DNA of 37,776 nucleotides from Candidatus Woesebacteria bacterium GW2011_GWB1_39_12 (GCA_000993405.1 LBWB01000012.1:1-37776); one strand, 5' to 3'. Shown: positions 1-8,493, numbered from the stretch's first letter. Translations and numbers: made by a program. The notes: generated by a model not told the origin, from the sequence alone.

Positions 1-420
1 TTTGAGCCGGCCGATATAGAAACCCCATTACGTCGTGGATACTATACAGACTTAACAAGAAATGAAGTGATGAATTTCTACATCTCTCAGGTTAATAAGT
101 CTCCCTTTAAAAATATTCCAATTCCTACTTATAAACTTAATTATCCGCCGGAAGAAGCCCAAACGCTTATTCGTGATCAGGCAAGAAGTACTTTTTTAGA
201 GGAGATCGCACACCCAATGAGAGAGTCATTTTTTGTAAATGGATTCGAGCCAAAACAAGATAAAGATATGATAGAGATAGAAGGAAAAAAGTGGAGGCAA
301 AAAATAATAGTAAGATATCTTCCAAGTAGTCTTTACCATAGACTTTTAGTTGGTATCCTTACGCTTTCGATAATTCCGATTTTATACATTTATTGGACTA
401 AATGTCTTAGAATTTTATAA
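1..420 (+). CDS. 3' part of an unrecognised membrane-anchored protein
   Basis: The frame is open from the first base of the window to the TAA at 418-420, so this is the C-terminal 139 residues of a longer protein. A GTG at 67 and the ATG next to it could be starts, but nothing requires them. The visible part is a mixed polar region followed by one hydrophobic segment close to the C-terminus (about residues 113-131, core LLVGILTLSIIPILYIYW) and a short basic tail. That suggests a protein anchored by a C-terminal membrane helix. I do not recognise the family and assign no function. The structured segment after it may act as its transcript end. Confidence 0.55.
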   Translation, partial: FEPADIETPLRRGYYTDLTRNEVMNFYISQVNKSPFKNIPIPTYKLNYPPEEAQTLIRDQARSTFLEEIAHPMRESFFVNGFEPKQDKDMIEIEGKKWRQKIIVRYLPSSLYHRLLVGILTLSIIPILYIYWTKCLRIL

Positions 421-435
421 CAGATTTCAAGAAAA

Positions 436-524
436 CCACGGGCGTGAGCCCGTGGATGAATTGAACTCTGATATGTCGTCCTCTTTAGGAAGGAAACCCC
501 GCCTGGTAAGGCGGGGAGGACGTC
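436..524 (+). mobile_element. Structured segment resembling an IS200/IS605-type element end
   Basis: An 8-bp perfect stem with a GTGA loop (436-443 with 448-455) is followed by a nested fold. Bases 497-503 pair with 510-516 (7 bp, loop TGGTAA), and bases 477-482 pair with 517-522 (6 bp) around it. GC-rich hairpins of the CCACGGGC/GCCCGTGG kind, and a CCCCG..CGGGG hairpin followed by AGGAYGTCA, are as I recall typical of right ends and omega RNA regions of TnpB-carrying IS200/IS605 elements. No transposase or TnpB is visible, so this would be a remnant or a MITE. Alternatives are an intergenic repeat or a terminator for the preceding gene, though a T-run is missing. Confidence 0.4.
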
Positions 525-552
525 ATTGAAGGAAACGAAGCACTAATAAATC

Positions 553-1476
553 ATGACTGACCTTTCAATAGTTATTGTAAGCTACAATACCAAGAAGTTA
601 TTAAACTCATGTCTTTTTTCTGTTTTTCAAAATACAGTAGGCTTGGATTACGAAATCATAGTTGTTGACAACGCATCCAGCGATGGCAGCGTAAAGTTAC
701 TTCTTAGACTAGCCAAAAAGGGAACAAATTTAAAACCGATATTCAATAGAGCGAACGTAGGTTTTGGAAAAGCGAATAATCAGGGTATAAAAAAGGCGAT
801 AGGTAAGTATATTCTTTTTTTAAATTCAGATACTTTGATTAAAGATAATATCCTGGGTGAAATGGTTCGATGGATGGAGGAGCACCCAGAGGTTGGTGCT
901 GCTACTTGTGCATTGAAAAATAAAGATGGCAGTTTACAGGGTACGGGAGGTTACTTTCCAAATCTATTGCGGGTTCTAACATGGATGTTTTTTATCGATG
1001 ACATTCCTTATCTTGACTTGCTAATAAAACCTTTTCACCCGATGCATTCAAGTTCTCCCTTTTACAAAAACGTAGGCCATTTTAAAAAGACAAAAGAAGT
1101 CGATTGGATAACCGGTGCGTTTATACTTGCACGGGCTGAAGCTCTAAATAAAATCGGAGGATTTGACGAAGGATATTTTATGTACACGGAAGACGTTGAT
1201 TTGTGTTATCGAATAAAAAAACTAGGCTGGAAGATTTGGTATCTTCCAAATTGGAGTATTATTCATTTAGGCGGATCGAGCAGTAATAAAGAATATCCTT
1301 TAATCAAAGAGTATGAAGGAATCAAGATATTTTATAGAAAACATAAACAAAATTGGCAATATCCGATTTTAAGAATATTACTCAAAGTTGGAGCATTAGG
1401 AAGAGTTGTTCTTTTCGGAGTAATGAAAGGAAAGGAGGCAGCAATAATTTATGCAAAAGCTTATAAAGTCGCCTGA
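553..1476 (+). CDS. GT2 family glycosyltransferase (rhamnosyltransferase-like)
   Basis: This is a GT-A fold inverting glycosyltransferase that would move a sugar from a nucleotide donor to a growing glycan on the cytoplasmic face. The signature is complete: SIVIVSYN (residues 5-12), the nucleotide-binding DNASSDGS (39-46), NVGFGKANN (68-76), the metal-binding LNSDT (90-94), and the acceptor/catalytic block around 199-224 with GGFDEGYF and EDVDLCYR. This order is typical of the WbbL/rhamnosyltransferase-like branch, but the donor sugar cannot be read from sequence. The 307-residue length is normal. Its end overlaps the next gene by 26 bases, so the two are probably co-transcribed. Confidence 0.9.
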   Translation: MTDLSIVIVSYNTKKLLNSCLFSVFQNTVGLDYEIIVVDNASSDGSVKLLLRLAKKGTNLKPIFNRANVGFGKANNQGIKKAIGKYILFLNSDTLIKDNILGEMVRWMEEHPEVGAATCALKNKDGSLQGTGGYFPNLLRVLTWMFFIDDIPYLDLLIKPFHPMHSSSPFYKNVGHFKKTKEVDWITGAFILARAEALNKIGGFDEGYFMYTEDVDLCYRIKKLGWKIWYLPNWSIIHLGGSSSNKEYPLIKEYEGIKIFYRKHKQNWQYPILRILLKVGALGRVVLFGVMKGKEAAIIYAKAYKVA

Positions 1477-2824
1477 GACGCTTTTGAAATATTTAGTTGC
1501 AGGAATACTTATTGCAGTCCCTCTATATCCGAAATTCCCCTTTATTAGGATTCCCGGAACGTTTGTTTCGGTAAGGTTAGAAGACCTCTTACTAATTCTG
1601 AGTTTCATTTTCTGGTTGATCTTCTTTTTTCCCGGAATAAAGAACTTTTTCAAAAACGATATTCTTAGAGCAATTATTATATTTTTGGGCGTCGGTGTAA
1701 TTTCGCTCTTTTCTGCAATATTTGTAACCCAGACCATTACCCCCCATATTGGAATTTTGCATTGGTTTCGTCGTATAGAGTATTTTGTACCTCTGGTTTT
1801 GGGTATGACGGTTATTAAAAAACTTGCTGGAAATTTAAACTTTTTTTTTAAAATAATTCTTTTGATTATTTTCTTTGCTTTTATTTACGGTTTTGGACAA
1901 AGATATCTGTCGTGGCCGATAATAATAACCCAAAATCAGGAATATTCTAAGGGTGTTGCGTTAAGATGGATGTCTGGAAGCCATATAAATTCAACGTTCG
2001 CAGGACATTACGATCTCGCGACCTTTCTTGTATTAGTATTACCGTTAGTGATAACTAGTCTTTTTATTCTCAAGGGTAAACTTACAAAGGTATTTTTGGC
2101 GGGCACTTGGCTTATCTCACTTTGGCTTTTAGTCAATACAGCCTCACGTATATCTCTGGTCTCCTATCTTATAGCCAGTACTTTTTCTTTAGTCCTTATA
2201 AAAAAATATAAGGCAATACCGATTGTTATCTTGATATCTATTGGCTTTATTGGTTTTTCATCAAACTTGCAAGAACGCTACGGACGCCTTTGGAATGTTG
2301 TGAGAGAAAGAGTTTTGGAAATTAAGATTTTGGACAATTTGGTAGCCGATGATGTTTATGCTCAAGATAGCGAGGAATTTTTATTCAAGAAAGATAAACC
2401 TTCTCCCACACCTACTCCTGTCCCCGTTTTTGAAGACAGGTCAAGCTCGATCAGACTAAACGTAGAATGGCCACGAGCATTACGCGCTTTTTCTAAAAAT
2501 CCGCTTCTGGGAACCGGTTATTCATCGATTACTTTAGCAACGGATAACGACTTTCTAAGATTGTTGGGAGAAGTGGGACTGTTGGGTTTTTTGGCTTTCT
2601 TACTCATTTTCGTCAATTTTTGCACAGCTTTGTTAAAAGTTTGGCCATTTCCCAAGAATTTCGAAGGTTTAGAGTTAGCATTTGTGGCAGGAATTAGCGG
2701 AAGTTTACCAGGGCTTTTCTTAAATGCAGTTTTTATAGATATCTTTGAGGCCTCAAAATTTGCTATCATCTTCTGGCTATTAATCGGAATGACGATTTCC
2801 CTTATTGATAAAAATCATGAATAG
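1451..2824 (+). CDS. O-antigen ligase/polymerase-like membrane protein (Wzy_C family)
   Basis: This is a polytopic membrane protein of 457 residues with about ten hydrophobic segments and a large polar loop near residues 275-345 that contains a proline-rich PSPTPTPVPVF stretch. The loop is followed by NPLLGTGY (about 349-356) and LLGEVGLLGFLAFLL (about 374-388), the arrangement seen in the Wzy_C/WaaL family. These enzymes polymerise or ligate lipid-linked glycans on the outer face of the membrane. The start is supported by an AAAGGAGG Shine-Dalgarno sequence about 12 bases upstream, inside the end of the preceding GT2 gene. Ligase and polymerase cannot be told apart here. Confidence 0.85.
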   Translation: MQKLIKSPETLLKYLVAGILIAVPLYPKFPFIRIPGTFVSVRLEDLLLILSFIFWLIFFFPGIKNFFKNDILRAIIIFLGVGVISLFSAIFVTQTITPHIGILHWFRRIEYFVPLVLGMTVIKKLAGNLNFFFKIILLIIFFAFIYGFGQRYLSWPIIITQNQEYSKGVALRWMSGSHINSTFAGHYDLATFLVLVLPLVITSLFILKGKLTKVFLAGTWLISLWLLVNTASRISLVSYLIASTFSLVLIKKYKAIPIVILISIGFIGFSSNLQERYGRLWNVVRERVLEIKILDNLVADDVYAQDSEEFLFKKDKPSPTPTPVPVFEDRSSSIRLNVEWPRALRAFSKNPLLGTGYSSITLATDNDFLRLLGEVGLLGFLAFLLIFVNFCTALLKVWPFPKNFEGLELAFVAGISGSLPGLFLNAVFIDIFEASKFAIIFWLLIGMTISLIDKNHE

Positions 2825-4388
2825 TTTGGCCATAAAACTCTTTGTCATTAGATATTACGATTATATATTTTTATTTTTTCTATTAGTCGTAGTTTCATTT
2901 GTCGTTCTTTATCAAAAAGTTCTCAAAAAGAAAAAGATCTTAATAAAACTGAACAAAATTATTGATCGAGGTCCATCAGAGAGGATGGGTAACTTAGTTT
3001 TAGTCTTTATTTTAGTATTGGGGTTTTTGGTAAGGCTTTACGGAATCACGAACCCTTTGGCCGACTGGCATTCTTTCAGACAAGCGGATACGGCTTCTGT
3101 TACCAGAGTTTATCTGGAGGAAGGTTTGAATCTTTTATATCCCCGATATCACGATTATTCGACAACCCAAAGCGGTATGTTTAATCTCAAAGGTTACAGG
3201 TTTGTAGAGTTTCCTGTTTACAATGTAGTTCATCTTTTAATGGTTAAAATTTTTCCGGTATTTTCACTTGAGGTTTGGGGAAGGCTTGTATCCGTCTTTT
3301 CAGCCCTTGTCTCGGCATATATTATTTATTTGATAGGAAGAAAGTTTATTTCAAGATGGGGAGGACTATTTTCGGCTTTTTTCTTTCTTTTTATACCTTT
3401 TAATATTTACTTCACGCGTGTTATTTTGCCGGAGCCGATAATGGTTGCTTTTGCACTTTTGGCCCTATGGACATTCATAAAATTTAGTGAGAATGATGAA
3501 ACTTTGTATCTTCTTGGTACAGTAGTTTTTATGGCTCTAGCACTTCTAATAAAACCTTACGCCTTTTTTTATACACCCCCTATTTTTTATTTGGCTTGGC
3601 AAAAATATGGGATAAAGAAAATCTTTGCACAAAAAAAACTACTCGCCGCAGGACTTGTCGCAACGTTGCCATTCATACTCTGGCGAATTTGGATGCAAAA
3701 CTTTCCAGAAGGCATCCCCTTTTGGCAATGGACGCTTAACGGGGATGGAATTAGATTTAAGCCCGCTTTTTGGTATTGGTTATTTGGAGAAAGAATTACA
3801 AAGTTGATCTTGGGATATTGGGGACTTATTCCCCTCGCATTCGGAGTAATGGCATATAAGAAAACAAGAGCTTTTTTTTATTTTCTACTTGTTGGAATGC
3901 TTCTTTATATGGGTGTGATTGCCACGGCAAATGTAAGACATGATTATTACCAAACACTTTTAATTCCGGCAACTTCATTATTTCTTGGAGTAGGCGTTAT
4001 TGAGATGTGGAATTTGAAAGTTTTTAATAAAATGGCAGTAAGAGGAATCTTGATATTTTCGCTTCTTATGTTTTTTCTTGTTGGGTCTTTTCAAGTTAAG
4101 GAATTTTATAAAATAAATCACCCGGAGATTATCGCTGCTGGGAAAGCAGTTGACAGGTTAACTCCGAAGGACGCGGTAATTATTGCGGCTTATAACGGCG
4201 ATACTGCTTTTTTATATCAAACAAGACGTAAAGGCTGGCCGGTTGTAGACAGGCCGATTAATGAGCTTATTGAAAGAGGTGTCCAGTATTATGTATCTGT
4301 AAACTTGGACCATCCTCAGACTAAGGAGTTTATGGAAAAATTTGAGGTAGTAGAGAGAACTAGTCAGTATGTGATAGTGAAATTATGA
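2817..4388 (+). CDS. GT39-family membrane glycosyltransferase (PMT/ArnT-like)
   Basis: The protein is polytopic (523 residues) with many hydrophobic helices. Near residues 82-90 it has DWHSFRQAD, the extracytoplasmic acidic motif of the PMT/ArnT superfamily, whose members use polyprenyl-phosphate sugars as donors. A soluble C-terminal tail (from about residue 440) follows the last helix. I start it at ATG 2817, whose ATGAATAG overlaps the previous stop codon. A TTG at 2805 in frame is possible but less likely. It ends in an ATGA overlap with the next gene. A likely role is decorating a glycan or protein on the outside of the membrane. The acceptor is unknown. Confidence 0.85.
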   Translation: MNSLAIKLFVIRYYDYIFLFFLLVVVSFVVLYQKVLKKKKILIKLNKIIDRGPSERMGNLVLVFILVLGFLVRLYGITNPLADWHSFRQADTASVTRVYLEEGLNLLYPRYHDYSTTQSGMFNLKGYRFVEFPVYNVVHLLMVKIFPVFSLEVWGRLVSVFSALVSAYIIYLIGRKFISRWGGLFSAFFFLFIPFNIYFTRVILPEPIMVAFALLALWTFIKFSENDETLYLLGTVVFMALALLIKPYAFFYTPPIFYLAWQKYGIKKIFAQKKLLAAGLVATLPFILWRIWMQNFPEGIPFWQWTLNGDGIRFKPAFWYWLFGERITKLILGYWGLIPLAFGVMAYKKTRAFFYFLLVGMLLYMGVIATANVRHDYYQTLLIPATSLFLGVGVIEMWNLKVFNKMAVRGILIFSLLMFFLVGSFQVKEFYKINHPEIIAAGKAVDRLTPKDAVIIAAYNGDTAFLYQTRRKGWPVVDRPINELIERGVQYYVSVNLDHPQTKEFMEKFEVVERTSQYVIVKL

Positions 4389-5581
4389 AAATATTAATGT
4401 TGGTGCCATATTTACCTACAATAACCATGAGCGGCGGACAAACTCGTTGGTATAACATTATTAAGTATTTAGCTAAAAAGCATGATATTACTCTTTTTTC
4501 TTTAATTAAAGATGAAAGCGAAAGGCAGTTTATACCGGAACTCAAGAAATATTGCAAAAAGGTTGAAGTATTTTATAGACCTAAAAAACCTTGGACAGTG
4601 CGTAATATCCTGCTATCGGTTTTTGGTCCTTTCCCGCTTCTTGTAGTTAGGAATTCGTCACTCGAGGAAAGAAGGGCAATAAAGAAAGAACTCTTAAAAG
4701 AAAAATATGATTTAATCCATGCTGAAACTTTCTATGTAATGCCGCATTTGGGTAAGACTAATGTTCCGACTATCTTAGTTGAGCAGACTATTTGGCATGA
4801 TGTTTATAAGCATCATGTTGTAAATGAAATCCCGTTTTTTTTGCGGCCATTTTTTATGCAGGACGTTTTAAAAGTTAAGTTTTGGGAGAAATATTATTGG
4901 AGTAAAGCAGATAGACTATTTGCTGTATCGGAAGAAGATAGAGACGCCATGCTGGCTCTTGTTCCCAAAAAAGAAGTTGGGATTATCCCAAACGGAGTCG
5001 ACTGCCATTTTTTTACGGAGAAAAGAAGGGAAAAGAGGTTACCTCCCAGGATTTTATATGGCGTGACTAATTTTGAGTGGTTACAGAATCAGGAGGCTAC
5101 AAAGATATTGATTGAGGAGGTTTGGCCCAGAATAAAAAAGGTTAATCCTAATGCTAAAGTTTGGATTGTTGGGAGAAAAATGCCGTATTGGTTAAAGAAT
5201 CTTTCTAAAAATGAGGATATTGAAGTAACTGAAAACATTCCTGATGCAAGAGATGCATATAGGCGCGCAAGCGTTATGGTGGCACCAATAAAAGGAGCCG
5301 GGGGTACAAGGTTAAAAATTCTCGAAGCTATGGCAGCAGGGCTTCCTGTAATATCGACGAGCGTTGGGGTGGCAGGTTTAAAGTTGACGGATAAAGTAAA
5401 TGTATTAATTGCCGACACCCCTGAGGAAATTGCAGAGCGCACAATAATGCTTTTGAAAGACGAAAGGTTGTCTGAAATCATTGGAGAAGCTGGTCGTAAA
5501 CATGTTCAGAAGAATTTTGATTGGGAATCTATAGTTAAACTTCACGATCCTGTTTACAGAGAGTTAGCAAAAAGAAAATGA
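4385..5581 (+). CDS. GT4 family glycosyltransferase
   Basis: This is a GT-B fold retaining glycosyltransferase of 398 residues. The N-terminal Rossmann domain begins MKILMLVPYLP with the acceptor-side SGGQTRW loop (16-22). The C-terminal domain carries IPNGVDCHFF (about 201-210) and the donor-binding GAGGTRLKILEAMAAGLPVI block (about 305-324), with the E of KILEA as the expected catalytic/donor contact. The layout resembles the exosortase-associated sugar transferase branch of GT4. It starts and ends in 4-base overlaps with its neighbours, so it sits in the middle of a tightly coupled operon. Confidence 0.9.
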   Translation: MKILMLVPYLPTITMSGGQTRWYNIIKYLAKKHDITLFSLIKDESERQFIPELKKYCKKVEVFYRPKKPWTVRNILLSVFGPFPLLVVRNSSLEERRAIKKELLKEKYDLIHAETFYVMPHLGKTNVPTILVEQTIWHDVYKHHVVNEIPFFLRPFFMQDVLKVKFWEKYYWSKADRLFAVSEEDRDAMLALVPKKEVGIIPNGVDCHFFTEKRREKRLPPRILYGVTNFEWLQNQEATKILIEEVWPRIKKVNPNAKVWIVGRKMPYWLKNLSKNEDIEVTENIPDARDAYRRASVMVAPIKGAGGTRLKILEAMAAGLPVISTSVGVAGLKLTDKVNVLIADTPEEIAERTIMLLKDERLSEIIGEAGRKHVQKNFDWESIVKLHDPVYRELAKRK

Positions 5582-6474
5582 AACCGAAGCTTTCAATTGT
5601 AATTTTAAGCTATAACACTAAAGATTTATTACGGGATTGCCTACTTTCATTAAAGAAAGTGAAAACAGAGGCCGATTTTGATGTAATAGTTCCCGATAAT
5701 GGTTCAACTGACAGCTCTCCTGAAATGGTGGAGAAAGAGTTTCCGTGGATTAAAAAGATTATTAGAATCGGTAAAAATATTGGTTTTGCTGCAGGTAACA
5801 ACAGGGCTTTAAAGGCAGTCAAAAGTGAATTTGTACTTCTTTTAAATCCAGATACAATAGTTTATCCGAATACAATCAGAAGAGTACTAAACTATATGGA
5901 AGATAACGCTGATGTCGGGGCCGCGACGTGTCGGGTGGAGTTACCAAACGGTAAACTTGATTATTCTTGTCATCGTGGATTTCCAACACCTTGGAATGCT
6001 TTGTGTTATTTTTCAGGATTGTCAAATATATTCCCTGGCTCTAAGTTTTTTAGCGGATATACCGCTACCTATAAAGATTTAAATAGTATTCACGAAGTCG
6101 ACGCTTTAACAGGTGCCTTCGCTATGATTAGGACAAAAGCCGGTAGGCAGGTGGGATGGTTTGATGAGGATTATTTTTGGAATGGTGAGGATATAGACTT
6201 TTGCTACAAGTTAAAGGAAAGGAAGTGGAAGATTATTTACATTCCGGATGTCAAAATCACACATTTTAAAGGATCTGCATCCGGACTTAGAAAAACAGGG
6301 GTATTAAAACCTGCAAAATTTGTAAAAAAGAAAGCGGCTCTTTCGAGTACGCAAGTAATGCGTTTGTTTTATAAAAAACATCTTGCTCAAAATTACCCCT
6401 TCTATGTTAACTGGATGGTTTATCTGGGAATTAGTTTACTGGAAAGTTTTAGAGTTTCGAAATCGTCAATTTAA
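5578..6474 (+). CDS. GT2 family glycosyltransferase (second copy in the locus)
   Basis: This is a 298-residue paralogue of the GT2 gene at 553-1476, with SIVILSYNT near the N-terminus, DNGSTDSS (about 40-47), NIGFAAGNN (about 64-72), LNPDT (89-93), TGAFAMIR (about 178-185) and the GEDIDFCYKL block (about 203-212). The same order of motifs marks it as a rhamnosyltransferase-like GT2. It probably adds another sugar to the same glycan. The start ATG overlaps the stop of the preceding GT4 gene, and only three bases separate its stop from the next start. Confidence 0.9.
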   Translation: MKPKLSIVILSYNTKDLLRDCLLSLKKVKTEADFDVIVPDNGSTDSSPEMVEKEFPWIKKIIRIGKNIGFAAGNNRALKAVKSEFVLLLNPDTIVYPNTIRRVLNYMEDNADVGAATCRVELPNGKLDYSCHRGFPTPWNALCYFSGLSNIFPGSKFFSGYTATYKDLNSIHEVDALTGAFAMIRTKAGRQVGWFDEDYFWNGEDIDFCYKLKERKWKIIYIPDVKITHFKGSASGLRKTGVLKPAKFVKKKAALSSTQVMRLFYKKHLAQNYPFYVNWMVYLGISLLESFRVSKSSI

Positions 6475-6477
6475 CTT

Positions 6478-7620
6478 ATGAAATTATTGATTGATGCAAG
6501 AATGTATGGATTGGAACACTCTGGGATTGGAAGATACATTATTAATTTAATTGAAGGATTAAAAAAATTAGGAAATAAAGAACAGTTTGTGGTTCTTCTC
6601 AGAAAAAAGTACTTCGATCAATTAAACTTACCCTCAAATTGGAAAAAAGTACTGGCAAATTTTAGGCATTATACTTTTGAGGAACAGTTTAAAATTCCAG
6701 GAATAATAAAAAAAGAGAGACCTGATTTGGTTCATTTTCCTCACATTAATTTTCCGATTTTATATCGAGGTATGCATGTTATCACTGTTCACGACTTAAC
6801 TATGCAGCGACAAGGAATTAGTGCAACAACGCTTCCCTTGCCTGTTTACTATCTTAAAAGGCTTCCATTTCTACTGGCCTCGAGAATTGGTATAAAATCC
6901 GCGGTCGCAATAATAACCCCGTCAGATACAGTTAAAAATGATGTTTCCGAGTACTATAACATCGATAAAAATAATATTTTTGTAACCTATGAGGGAGTAG
7001 ATTTTGGCAAGTTCGAAAATCACCTCCGAGGTGACCCGGAGGGGCTCCTCGGACGGTGGAATCTGCAAACCGCAAAATATTTCTTGTATGTAGGAAATGC
7101 ATATCCTCACAAGAATCTTGGAATAGTTGTAAAAGCAATTAAAAAATTGAATGCAGAAAAAGACTTGAATATTAAGTTAGCCATCGCCGGTTCAAAAGAC
7201 GTATTTAAAGAAAGATTACAAAATTTAGTTAGACAAGAAAATGCCGAGAAGTATGTAAAAACATTAGGCTATGCTTCGGATGAAGAGCTTTCGGTTCTGT
7301 ACAAAAGTTCAATAGCTTTTGTTTATCCTTCTTTATCTGAAGGCTTCGGCCTGCAGGGTTTGGAAGCGATAGCTTCCGGATCATTGGTTATAGCATCTGA
7401 CATTCCCGTATTTAAGGAAATATATGAAGAAAATGTTCTGTATTTTAACCCAAATGATGTAAACTCTCTGGTTGAAGCTATGAAAAAGGTCATGAAAATC
7501 TCTGGAGAAGAAAAAACGCAGATGATAAGTAGAGCAAAAGACTTTATTAAAAAATATTCCTGGCAAGAAATGGCTAAAGAAACTCTAGAAATTTACAAGC
7601 AGATTTTAGAAAAGAAGTAA
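6478..7620 (+). CDS. GT4 glycosyltransferase with an in-frame palindromic insertion
   Basis: This is a mannosyltransferase-like GT4 enzyme of 380 residues. It shows LEHSGIGRY (about 12-20), the HFPHINFP and VHDLT blocks of the N-terminal domain, LYVGNAYPHKNL (about 202-213) at the start of the C-terminal domain, and SEGFGLQGLEA (about 286-296) with the donor-binding glutamates. Between the YEGVDF block and the domain-2 strand sits an extra stretch, HLRGDPEGLLG (about 182-192), encoded by a GC-rich palindrome (see the repeat at 7021-7059) that relatives would not be expected to have. The frame stays intact, so the enzyme may still be functional. It ends the first operon. Confidence 0.88.
   Translation: MKLLIDARMYGLEHSGIGRYIINLIEGLKKLGNKEQFVVLLRKKYFDQLNLPSNWKKVLANFRHYTFEEQFKIPGIIKKERPDLVHFPHINFPILYRGMHVITVHDLTMQRQGISATTLPLPVYYLKRLPFLLASRIGIKSAVAIITPSDTVKNDVSEYYNIDKNNIFVTYEGVDFGKFENHLRGDPEGLLGRWNLQTAKYFLYVGNAYPHKNLGIVVKAIKKLNAEKDLNIKLAIAGSKDVFKERLQNLVRQENAEKYVKTLGYASDEELSVLYKSSIAFVYPSLSEGFGLQGLEAIASGSLVIASDIPVFKEIYEENVLYFNPNDVNSLVEAMKKVMKISGEEKTQMISRAKDFIKKYSWQEMAKETLEIYKQILEKK
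7021..7059 (+). repeat. Palindromic repeat inside a GT4 gene, copy A
   Basis: Bases 7025-7031 (TCCGAGG) pair with 7047-7053 (CCTCGGA) around a 15-base loop. The first 13 bases, CACCTCCGAGGTG, and a downstream TCCTCGGA block are identical to a segment of murE at 24420-24458. Overall about 32 of 39 positions match with one gap. The insert is much more GC-rich than the surrounding gene and adds about 11 residues between two domains. Confidence 0.75.
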
Positions 7621-7636
7621 CGGGTGTCAATATAAT

Positions 7637-7659
7637 CCACCCGACGGGTGGTTTAGTTT
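7637..7659 (+). terminator. Candidate terminator hairpin after the first glycan operon
   Basis: CCACCC at 7637-7642 pairs with GGGTGG at 7646-7651 across a GAC loop, followed by TTTAGTTT. The stem is short but all GC apart from one pair, and it lies 17 bases after the GT4 stop. It could equally be an intergenic palindromic repeat, because CGGGTG occurs again at 7621-7626 and gives an alternative pairing. Confidence 0.45.
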
Positions 7660-7690
7660 CGTACCTGTTACTTTTACCAGCTCATACTGT

Positions 7691-8338
7691 ATGAAAAAGA
7701 TGAAATTAGGTAATACTTTTCTTATTATCTTGATAACTGTCATTTTTATTATTGGATACGCATTTTTCATTAAAACTTCTTATTTTCATCGTCTTTCAAG
7801 TTGGGTCGAAACCAACAGACTAAGCTTTATTGTTTACTTGCTTGTTTGGAAGATAGTTGCAACCGTCTGGCCACCCTTGACTGGAGGTCTTGTGACGCTT
7901 GGTTCGATTCCTTTAATAGGATGGGAAGCAGCATATTTTGTCGATTTTTCAGGTAGTCTAATTGCCGGAGTGATCGATTACCATCTTGGCAGAAAATATG
8001 GTTTATGGATTTTAAATAAATTGTTTGATGAAAGTGTTGTGAGAAAAATCCAGAAGGTTAAAGTGAAGGAGAATAAAGAGATTGAAACTGTTTTTCTATA
8101 TCGCCTATTTTTGGGTATGTCGTTACTAGAAGGCGTATATTATAGTGCAGGTTTTTTGCGTATAACATTTAGAAATTTTTTAATTGGGGCCGCTCTTTCT
8201 CATATTGCTATAGGGGTGCCTACTTTTTATTTTATCCGTAGTGTATTCGATACTAAAAATATTATTTTTACAGTTGTATTGCTGGTTATCGGGATTCCAA
8301 TAATTTATCTTTTAAGAAAGAGACATTTTGAGTTTTAA
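7691..8338 (+). CDS. VTT-domain (TVP38/TMEM64, DedA-like) membrane protein
   Basis: This is a 215-residue polytopic protein. A first helix near the N-terminus (about 7-27) is followed by hydrophobic segments at about 43-82, 130-150, 155-175 and 190-208. GSLIAGVIDYHLGRKYG (about 88-104) matches the conserved glycine-rich re-entrant block of VTT/SNARE-associated proteins. Members are linked to lipid carrier or phospholipid movement across the membrane. A role in recycling the polyprenyl carrier would fit the glycan locus but is inference. The ATG at 7700 is an alternative start. No Shine-Dalgarno sequence is visible. Confidence 0.8.
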   Translation: MKKMKLGNTFLIILITVIFIIGYAFFIKTSYFHRLSSWVETNRLSFIVYLLVWKIVATVWPPLTGGLVTLGSIPLIGWEAAYFVDFSGSLIAGVIDYHLGRKYGLWILNKLFDESVVRKIQKVKVKENKEIETVFLYRLFLGMSLLEGVYYSAGFLRITFRNFLIGAALSHIAIGVPTFYFIRSVFDTKNIIFTVVLLVIGIPIIYLLRKRHFEF

Positions 8339-8468
8339 ATCTTGGTATTATACTTGTAACGGAACCTGTGAATATGGGGATTTGGTCGAAGTTGATGCGG
8401 ACCCCAGCACCGCGGAGGGTGTGGGGCAGGGAAAGGGGATTGTAAGAAAACTAGGAACTGGTCATTGA
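8328..8468 (+). pseudogene. Short orphan reading frame, probably the 3' remnant of a lost gene
   Basis: Read in the frame ending with the TGA at 8466-8468, the gap between the VTT gene and the next gene gives a protein-like sequence of up to 46 residues. It includes CNGTCEYGDLVEVDADPS and then GVGQGKGIVRKLG. The composition (two Cys in CNGTC, acidic GDLVEVD, Gly-rich end) looks like the tail of a secreted or surface protein rather than random sequence. The only start codons are weak (TTG 8328), and it overlaps the VTT gene by 11 bases. A GC-rich hairpin falls inside it (CCCCA..TGGGG, about 8402-8426). I do not recognise a family. A short structured RNA is the alternative reading. Confidence 0.3.
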
Positions 8469-8493
8469 TTTAGAATACAAACAATTTTATTAT
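8465..8493 (+). promoter_or_regulatory. Promoter placed to give a leaderless mRNA for the 8501 gene
   Basis: A TTGATT (8465-8470), 17-base spacer, TATTAT (8488-8493) promoter ends 7 bases before the ATG at 8501. Initiation at the usual distance from a -10 box would start the transcript at or next to the A of the start codon. No Shine-Dalgarno sequence is present. Confidence 0.55.

Noticed and set aside
466-496. A CTGATA...GAAAC arrangement suggesting a hammerhead ribozyme core.
   Set aside because: The first core box is wrong (CTGATAT rather than CTGANGA), and no cleavage-site triplet follows the third stem in the right place.
5089-5481. A 130-codon open frame on the minus strand.
   Set aside because: It lies entirely within the conserved C-terminal domain of a GT4 gene and has no recognisable protein features.
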